Below are positions 59,901 through 64,000 of a stretch of DNA of 64,000 nucleotides, one piece after another. Both the position numbers and the translations under genes were made by a program. Below the pieces are notes generated by a model, which was not told where the DNA came from, did no database searches, and worked only from the letters and a program-made list of their open reading frames with translations. Position 1 is the first letter of the stretch. Each line of letters begins with the position of its first letter. Source of the stretch: an uncultured Pelagibacteraceae bacterium (lineage in GTDB: Bacteria > Pseudomonadota > Alphaproteobacteria > Pelagibacterales > Pelagibacteraceae); contig CACNFE010000004.1 of assembly GCA_902619595.1 (NCBI GenBank), forward strand, positions 1 through 64,000, read 5' to 3'.

Positions 59901-60936
59901 ATAATTTACCTTTTTTATAAAGGTCATAATAATTAATCCCTTTTTCAGATTGATAAATTGTATCATACATTAATCTTTCACGTTCTTCATAATCTATTGA
60001 TTTGTTTTTTTCCATAAATGCATCCTCCATACCTTCACTATCCTTCATTATTAATTCAAAAAATTTGGACTTAGAGGGTTTTGTATCTAAAACATCCACA
60101 ACATTATTGTACTCAAGAATATACTCAGATGGTTTTTTAAAATTAATTGGTTTATCTTTTTTATTATCCCATTCCCTTAAAGCAAAGATATGATAAAATT
60201 TTTTTTCAATTTTAGAACTTATTAAAGCGTGACTAATATGACACATTTCGAAATATATTTCTAATTTAAAGTTATTGTTTAACTTTGGAAGCAAAGTTCC
60301 ATCAAACTGATACTTTAATAACTCTCCAGCAAAATCTGTTTTTTTTACAGATAATCTAAATTCCTTTAAAACATTACCTGCATTAAAGGCAAATTCTGCA
60401 CCTTCATCCTTAAAAGAGCAAGACCAAATTATATATATAATTATTTGTGTTTCTTTGTCTTTCCAATTTAAGTATTTAATTAATTCAAAAATATCTAATT
60501 TTTTTTTAAGGTAGGAAAAAGTATATTTTATTTTCTTTTTATCTTTATTTTGGTTAGTTTTATTTTCTCTTGGTTCCAAATAAATTGATGGCAATTCTCC
60601 ATTTTTAAAAAAACCTGAATACACTTCATTATAATGTTTTAATGTACCTTGACCGTGATATTTGCCATTTTTCCAATTACCAGAATATTTCTGTACTCCT
60701 CTTTGCTTAAATTCTCCATATCCATCACACTTACCATTTTTAAATTCACCAATGTATTCTCCTTGTTTTCCTCCATAGTTAAGTTTTCCTTTCCCATGAT
60801 ACTTGCCATTTTTCCATTGACCTTCATATTTTCCACCATTGTCTGGATAAGTTAATTTTCCTTTGCCGTGTGGTTTTCCATTTTTAACTTCGCCAAAATA
60901 TTTAACTTCATTAGGAAAATTTATTGTTTTCTTCAT
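59899..60936 (-). CDS. MORN-repeat protein with an unidentified C-terminal domain
   Basis: 345 residues from the ATG at 60936 (MKKTINFPNEVKYFGEVKNG); an ATG six codons earlier (60954) is possible. Five MORN repeats of ~23 residues fill the first ~120 residues, for example YFGEVKNGKPHGKGKLTY, YEGQWKNGKYHGKGKLNY, YIGEFKNGKCDGYGEF, YSGNWKNGKYHGQGTL and YSGFFKNG. A Lys-rich linker follows, then ~200 residues of mixed character with no motif I recognise (WSCSFKDEGAEFAFNAGNVLKEF, YHIFALREWDNKK). No signal peptide. MORN repeats usually mediate lipid or protein contacts. Lies in the putative island, with its stop inside the groEL terminator region. Confidence 0.85.
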   Translation of the reverse strand: MKKTINFPNEVKYFGEVKNGKPHGKGKLTYPDNGGKYEGQWKNGKYHGKGKLNYGGKQGEYIGEFKNGKCDGYGEFKQRGVQKYSGNWKNGKYHGQGTLKHYNEVYSGFFKNGELPSIYLEPRENKTNQNKDKKKIKYTFSYLKKKLDIFELIKYLNWKDKETQIIIYIIWSCSFKDEGAEFAFNAGNVLKEFRLSVKKTDFAGELLKYQFDGTLLPKLNNNFKLEIYFEMCHISHALISSKIEKKFYHIFALREWDNKKDKPINFKKPSEYILEYNNVVDVLDTKPSKSKFFELIMKDSEGMEDAFMEKNKSIDYEERERLMYDTIYQSEKGINYYDLYKKGKL

Positions 60937-60969
60937 AACCAATTTTAACTCCACCCCTCAATGAAGTCA

Positions 60970-60989
60970 TCTTTTAACTTGCTTTTAAA
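60970..60989. repeat. 20-base repeat, copy 1
   Basis: TCTTTTAACTTGCTTTTAAA, identical to 62173-62192. It lies between the MORN gene and the next minus-strand gene. Just before it, CTCAATGAAGT (60958-60968) recurs at 62205-62215, so two short blocks are shared but in swapped order. Confidence 0.75.
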
Positions 60990-60998
60990 AAGGGTACA

Positions 60999-61325
60999 TT
61001 ATTTTTTTTCTTTAATTTTTTTTTTAATTTTTTCAAATTTATCTTCTACATCTTTCGGGAACTTTCCTGTTTTTTTATACAATTTGCATTCTTCAATAGA
61101 CAAAGACCAAATTCTACATAGGCTTTCATTTTTTTCTTGTTCATTCTTTAGATCGTTTATTATTGATTTATTAGATTTGTTGTTCAGATAAAATTTACTT
61201 GTGTTCTGATAAAAATAAATTGTTAAGCGAATAATTGACCAAAGAATAAGACCCCCAATAAGACCTTGCATGATTTTCTTAGTTTTTAATTTAGGTTTAA
61301 TGAATTTTATTGGTTCTTTTTTCAT
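60999..61325 (-). CDS. Hypothetical protein with one membrane helix
   Basis: 108 residues, not recognised. The Lys-rich N-terminus (MKKEPIKFIKPKLKTKK) precedes a helix (IMQGLIGGLILWSIIRLTIYFY), and the remainder is charged with two Cys (SLCRIWSLSIEECKLYKK). The helix plus flanking positives suggests an inner-membrane protein with a charged tail. Its ATG overlaps the stop of the 40-residue ORF upstream (ATGA), so both are probably translated together, followed by the MORN gene 45-63 bases on. Confidence 0.65.
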   Translation of the reverse strand: MKKEPIKFIKPKLKTKKIMQGLIGGLILWSIIRLTIYFYQNTSKFYLNNKSNKSIINDLKNEQEKNESLCRIWSLSIEECKLYKKTGKFPKDVEDKFEKIKKKIKEKK

Positions 61326-61444
61326 TCTGATTTAGTTATTTCTGATGATGTACCTCTTATAACTTTGCCAGAAGTTGGAGCAACTTTTGATACAACTTTA
61401 GCAATTACAATTAAACAAACAAGAATTATTAAAAATATTTTCAT
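61322..61444 (-). CDS. Small hypothetical membrane ORF, 40 aa
   Basis: A 40-residue ORF with an N-terminal hydrophobic helix (MKIFLIILVCLIVIAK), then VVSKVAPTSGKVIRGT and a polar end SEITKSE. The four-base ATGA overlap with the next gene supports translation. It could be a single-pass or signal-peptide-bearing peptide. No family recognised. Confidence 0.5.
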   Translation of the reverse strand: MKIFLIILVCLIVIAKVVSKVAPTSGKVIRGTSSEITKSE

Positions 61445-61516
61445 CTATTTAAATAACTCATTTTCTCTCTTCCATTCACTTAGAGCTTCTTGGAAAAATT
61501 TAAAGTTTTGACCATT
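61445..61516 (-). pseudogene. Possible gene remnant (23 codons, no start)
   Basis: Directly upstream of the 40-residue ORF (its TAG adjoins that ATG), the same strand reads a protein-like end, ...FFQEALSEWKRENELFK-stop, closed upstream by TAA at 61517-61519 and with no start codon. The composition looks like the C-terminus of a helical protein. A chance frame cannot be excluded at this length. Confidence 0.25.
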
Positions 61517-61580
61517 TTAAAAACCTAACCTAACTCTAGTATCAAGTCACCCTCTGAATTGCTTTGAAATTGCTTTAAAT

Positions 61581-61600
61581 AGTGATGAAGAGTGATGAAG
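61581..61600. repeat. Tandem repeat AGTGATGAAG x2
   Basis: Two perfect head-to-tail copies of a 10-base unit, immediately after a second small imperfect tandem (AATTGCTTTGAA / ATTGCTTTAAAT). Probably replication-slippage products in non-coding DNA. Confidence 0.7.
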
Positions 61601-61670
61601 GAATTTTCAAAATGTTAAGTAAATCAAGTATTATTAGAAACCAGTATGAGAATGTAATACGTTTCCATTT

Positions 61671-61739
61671 AGAGAACATTCTAAATACATACATTAAACA
61701 AAATTAGAGCCCTCGAAACAAAAGTTTCGGGGGTTTTTT
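61671..61739. repeat. Direct repeat, copy 2: groEL-terminator-like region
   Basis: Matches 59832-59900 with 5 mismatches by eye, offset 1839 bases. It includes the whole terminator hairpin. No plus-strand gene with clear support lies between the copies, so this copy has no evident gene to terminate. Confidence 0.9.
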
Positions 61740-61744
61740 TTTTT
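61710..61744 (+). terminator. Orphan terminator hairpin
   Basis: CCCTCGAAAC (61710-61719), loop AAAA, GTTTCGGGGG (61724-61733), then eleven T. The stem is as strong as the groEL copy, with A-T replacing one G-T pair. It stands 28 bases before the next plus-strand gene. Confidence 0.85.
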
Positions 61745-61771
61745 GAGAACTGTAGTAATAATTAACTTAAT

Positions 61772-62164
61772 ATGAATTTAAAAATAATATTCAAAAGGGT
61801 AATTTTATTAGATTTATTATTATTAATTTTAATATTTATTTCTGCTTTTTTTGAGTCTGAACTGGTTATCGCTTTTAATGAAAGTATAAGTCAATCAAAC
61901 AATATGAACGATATGCTTATTGTAATTGCTCTAGTTTTTTTCCTATTATACTTAGTAAATTTATATCTATTATACAAATTTAAGAATATTGGAAAACAAA
62001 TGTATTTATTTCTATTCATTTTGGGATCAATACTTTTGTTGTTAATGGGTATAGGTGCTTATGACCCAATCATTTTATTGCTTGATGGATTAGGTTGGGC
62101 AAATAGTGGAGCGATATTAGTTTTCTTATATTTTACCCCAATTAAAAAAGAGTTCGAAAAATAA
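61772..62164 (+). CDS. Hypothetical four-helix membrane protein
   Basis: 130 residues, not recognised. Four hydrophobic helices are visible: VILLDLLLLILIFISAFF, MLIVIALVFFLLYLVNLYLLY, MYLFLFILGSILLLLMGIGAY and LDGLGWANSGAILVFLYFTPI. The loops are short and the C-terminus is charged. No catalytic residues stand out. It lies between the orphan terminator and another weak terminator, so it is probably transcribed alone. Confidence 0.65.
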   Translation: MNLKIIFKRVILLDLLLLILIFISAFFESELVIAFNESISQSNNMNDMLIVIALVFFLLYLVNLYLLYKFKNIGKQMYLFLFILGSILLLLMGIGAYDPIILLLDGLGWANSGAILVFLYFTPIKKEFEK

Positions 62165-62170
62165 AACAAT

Positions 62171-62204
62171 CCTCTTTTAACTTGCTTTTAAATTAGAGGG
62201 TTTT
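62171..62204 (+). terminator. Possible terminator after the four-helix protein
   Basis: CCTCT (62171-62175) pairs with AGAGG (62195-62199). An inner TTTAA/TTAAA stem, offset by a two-base bulge, encloses CTTGCTT, and GTTTT follows. Moderate strength. The inner part is the 20-base repeat shared with 60970-60989. Confidence 0.45.
62173..62192. repeat. 20-base repeat, copy 2
   Basis: Identical to 60970-60989; here it forms the core of the hairpin after the four-helix protein gene. The CTCAATGAAGT block follows at 62205-62215, with AATGAAGTT repeated again at about 62220-62228. Confidence 0.75.
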
Positions 62205-62290
62205 CTCAATGAAGTTTTCAATGAAGTTCTTAAATAAGTGAGTATTGGCGTACTAAGGTTTTTTGGTAAGTTTTAAGAAACTTAATATTG

Positions 62291-62320
62291 AATTCAAAGT
62301 ATGAGATGATACTTTGAGTT
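62291..62320 (+). promoter_or_regulatory. Hairpin abutting the DUF805 start codon
   Basis: AATTCAAAGTAT (62291-62302), loop GAGATG, ATACTTTGAGTT (62309-62320) forms a 12-pair stem with one G-T. The ATG is the next base (62321). The stem covers the whole ribosome-binding region. It may act as an RNA element controlling translation or as a DNA operator; no T-tract follows, so it is not a terminator. Confidence 0.6.
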
Positions 62321-62692
62321 ATGGATTTTCAAACTTCGATTAGAACATGTTTAAATAAATACGCTGTTTTTTCAGGTAGAGCATCGAGGTCTGAATTTTG
62401 GTTTTTTGTTTTATTTGGTACACTTGGAGGAATCATTGCGGCAATAATTGATACTATGATTTTAGGGTATCCATTTGAAGAAGAAGGACCAATTAATTTA
62501 ATATTTTCAGTTGCGTTAATTATTCCATCAATCTCGGTAACAGCGAGAAGACTGCATGACATAAATAGATCTGGTTGGTGGCAATTGCTTTGGTTTACTA
62601 TAATAGGTGGAATATTATTAATCATTTGGCACGTAACTAAGGGTGAGAACAAAAAAAACAGATTTGGTCCTCCAATTAAGTTTAAAAAATAA
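62321..62692 (+). CDS. DUF805 family membrane protein
   Basis: 123 residues. The N-terminal FSGRASRSEFWFFVLFG and the central SVTARRLHDINRSGWWQLLWF are the two DUF805 signatures; the C-terminus ends in RFGPP. Three to four membrane helices. DUF805 proteins are widespread inner-membrane proteins, often in accessory regions, with no settled role. Preceded by a hairpin and followed by a clear terminator, so monocistronic. Confidence 0.93.
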   Translation: MDFQTSIRTCLNKYAVFSGRASRSEFWFFVLFGTLGGIIAAIIDTMILGYPFEEEGPINLIFSVALIIPSISVTARRLHDINRSGWWQLLWFTIIGGILLIIWHVTKGENKKNRFGPPIKFKK

Positions 62693-62715
62693 TCACCAAA
62701 AAAATCAATAATATT

Positions 62716-62739
62716 GGCAGTTTTTACTGCCCTTTTTTT
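62716..62739 (+). terminator. Rho-independent terminator of the DUF805 gene
   Basis: GGCAGT (62716-62721), loop TTTT, ACTGCC (62726-62731), then C and seven T. The stem also encodes the last codons and stop of the convergent FkbM gene (stop at 62724-62726). On that strand no T-tract follows, so it works one way only. Confidence 0.88.
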
Positions 62740-63407
62740 CTATTTTTATAAAGAACATCTTTATAATGCAATGTGGGATAGTAAAAATTTTTAATTATTT
62801 TAAAATTATTTTTTAACAAAAAATTATTAACTAAGCTAAAATTATTATAATACTGATTAAAAGTATGTTTTTCAACAATCACAAATGGAATCTCTTTAAT
62901 TTTACTCTTTGCACCATACAATACATTAAGTTCGTATCCCTCAACATCAATTTTAAGAAAGCTATTTTTTAAAGAAATATTTTTGAAAACTGTGTCAATT
63001 TTTTTTTGATTTACTATTTGATACATATTAAATCTATTTTTATCTCCTACAATTAAATTTTTAATTTTAAACCATTCAGACTTCCGATTAATCTTGGACA
63101 TAGTAGATAAAGAAGTTAAATTTGATAAATACATTTTTTTCTTACTCTCATTTTCACCAAGTGAATAGTTATATAATTTAACCTTTTTATTATTTTTAAA
63201 TTTTTTTTTCAGGTTTTTATAAATTTCTTTTTGAGGTTCGAAACAATAAAACTTTTTAAATATTTTTATTTTCAAAAAACTACTTAGAAATTCACCTTTA
63301 TGACACCCAACATCAATAAGAGTATTACAACCTAATTTTTTTGCATACAGTGAGATTTTATAGTGATGAAGCTTACTTATTATATCAAATATTTTCTCTA
63401 TTAACAT
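62724..63407 (-). CDS. FkbM-family methyltransferase
   Basis: 227 residues. TLIDVGCHKGEFLSSFL near residue 30 is the SAM motif; FYCFEPQKEIYKNLKK near 53 is motif II; SFLKIDVEGYELNVLYGAKSKI near 150 is the FkbM signature (KIDVEGxE). FkbM proteins O-methylate sugars or polyketides and in marine bacteria often sit in surface-polysaccharide regions. No signal peptide. The C-terminus ends in the terminator of the opposing gene. Divergent from the TylF-type gene. Confidence 0.93.
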   Translation of the reverse strand: MLIEKIFDIISKLHHYKISLYAKKLGCNTLIDVGCHKGEFLSSFLKIKIFKKFYCFEPQKEIYKNLKKKFKNNKKVKLYNYSLGENESKKKMYLSNLTSLSTMSKINRKSEWFKIKNLIVGDKNRFNMYQIVNQKKIDTVFKNISLKNSFLKIDVEGYELNVLYGAKSKIKEIPFVIVEKHTFNQYYNNFSLVNNFLLKNNFKIIKNFYYPTLHYKDVLYKNRKKGQ

Positions 63408-63495
63408 TTTTTAAGAATTTATAAGAAACAAATCATATTTAATTTTTTTATATATTGAAAACAATCAATCATATATAAGTAATAAAATTTTCAAA

Positions 63496-64000
63496 ATGAA
63501 AAAAATATTAAAAAATATTTTAAATTTCTTCAACTATGAAATTACTACTAAAGACTCATGGTACAAAAGACAAGAAAATTATATCGCTGAAATTAGCAAT
63601 GAAGAAAATGAAATTTTAAAAAAGATAAAAGAATTTTCAATGTGCTCGATACCAAACCATTGGGCAATATTGCAATCGATTAAGTACATTGCTTCAAATA
63701 AGATTGAGGGTGATTTTGTAGAGGCTGGTGTATTTAAAGGTGGTAATTTAATATTGATGAATTATCTCAATAAAAAACTAATTTTATCAAGAAAGATATT
63801 TGCCTATGATACTTTCGAGGGAATGCCTGAGGAAAACAAAGATTTTGACTTTGATATTAAAAATAAATCAGCAACAGATACACGAAAAGCTTACAAAAAA
63901 AATCAGTGGTGTTATGCCTCATTAAATGAAGTTCAAAATAATTTGAGTAAATTTGATAAAAATCATCGAGATAATTTGGTTTTTGTTAAAGGTAAAGTTG
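63496..64000 (+). CDS. TylF/MycF-type O-methyltransferase (partial, runs off the window)
   Basis: The first 168 residues are present from ATG 63496. IEGDFVEAGVFKGGNLILMNYL near 75 is the SAM-binding start and FAYDTFEGMPEENKDF near 105 is the diagnostic TylF block (xYDxFEGxP). The family methylates sugar hydroxyls in antibiotics and polysaccharides. With the FkbM gene it suggests glycan decoration genes continuing beyond 64000. The spacer upstream (63408-63495) is AT-rich with no clear promoter. Confidence 0.9.
   Translation, partial: MKKILKNILNFFNYEITTKDSWYKRQENYIAEISNEENEILKKIKEFSMCSIPNHWAILQSIKYIASNKIEGDFVEAGVFKGGNLILMNYLNKKLILSRKIFAYDTFEGMPEENKDFDFDIKNKSATDTRKAYKKNQWCYASLNEVQNNLSKFDKNHRDNLVFVKGKV

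Larger units (their letters stand above)
61445..61771. other. Gene-poor stretch with short repeats
   Basis: About 330 bases without a convincing intact gene. It holds the possible remnant at 61445-61516, two adjacent short tandem repeats (ATTGCTTT-G/A-AAAT-like units at about 61558-61580 and AGTGATGAAG twice at 61581-61600), repeat copy 2 (61671-61739) and its hairpin. No tRNA or known RNA motif is visible. Confidence 0.6.

Noticed and set aside
60639..60855. 66-68 residue frames on both strands within the MORN gene
   Set aside because: Shadows of the MORN repeats, whose periodicity keeps other frames open.
61585..61707. 40-codon plus-strand ORF (MKSDEGIFKML...)
   Set aside because: Half of it lies in the tandem repeat and the terminator-region repeat; the matching part after groEL is non-coding. 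No ribosome site is seen.
59832..62700. Mobile element, integrase or CRISPR in the accessory region
   Set aside because: No transposase, recombinase, tRNA att site or spacer array is visible; only direct repeats and small genes.

Overview
The window is a gene-dense, strongly AT-rich stretch of an alphaproteobacterial chromosome that looks like SAR11 (Pelagibacterales). The basis is the combination of very AT-rich DNA, intergenic gaps of a few bases with many start/stop overlaps, Lys/Asn/Ile-rich proteins, a CcrM-type methylase next to rnhB, an F0 operon with a b' subunit, a crtIBY-blh retinal pathway, and a short SMC. The assignment is inference; no rRNA is present to confirm it. I see no CRISPR array, insertion sequence, integrase or phage gene.

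Layout. 1-6377: tail of a histidine kinase, ubiK (-), then lgt, a MidA-type methyltransferase, pgeF, prs, rplY, pth and ychF (+). 6354-8908 (-): the bc1 operon petA-petB-petC. 8981-10753 (+): trmL, hemF, greA. 10750-14646 (-): TPR protein, ispE, tRNA-Gln(UUG) and a CCA-adding enzyme whose start codon lies 3 nt after the tRNA. 14655-17072 (+): a family-4-like uracil-DNA glycosylase, rnhB and ccrM, with a GANTC-studded promoter before ccrM. 17082-19204 (-): mutY and an FAD monooxygenase. 19205-30449 (+): DUF721/DciA, a DsbA-like protein, smc, the F0 ATP synthase genes atpI-B-E-F'-F, then crtI-crtB-crtY-blh and ispH. Next come thrB and rnhA (+), to 31844. 31879-39244 (-): the cytochrome aa3 cluster ctaC-ctaD-ctaB-(40-aa coxF-like ORF)-ctaG-ctaE, continuing into SURF1, thrC and a peroxiredoxin. 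39305-43594: rsmE (-), an operon-like set HAD/CDGSH/DoxX/pirin/quinone reductase (+), DUF2721 (-). 43648-49298 (+): ubiA, then the lipid A / Kdo genes msbA, waaA, lpxK, lpxL. 49303-51341: DUF2093 (-), purD, rsmD (+). 51338-57733 (-): HAD, ribF, ileS, lspA, a DUF3035-like lipoprotein and a compact pgi. 57856-59818 (+): groES-groEL.

From about 59.8 kb the character changes from core to accessory. After the groEL terminator there is a MORN-repeat protein and small membrane ORFs (-), bracketed by two diverged copies of the groEL terminator region about 1.84 kb apart. Then come a small membrane protein, a DUF805 protein preceded by a strong hairpin abutting its start codon, an FkbM methyltransferase (-) and the start of a TylF-type methyltransferase (+). 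This looks like the edge of a variable island.

Functionally the core part holds much of aerobic respiration (bc1, aa3 oxidase and assembly factors, F0), retinal synthesis for a light-driven pump encoded elsewhere, isoprenoid supply (ispE, ispH), ubiquinone synthesis (ubiA, ubiK), lipid A synthesis, and DNA upkeep (UDG, MutY, RNase HI/HII, SMC, CcrM). The most notable signals are the ccrM promoter palindrome made of two GANTC sites, the SMC lacking a recognisable hinge, the tRNA-Gln/cca junction, and the duplicated groEL terminator flanking the MORN island.
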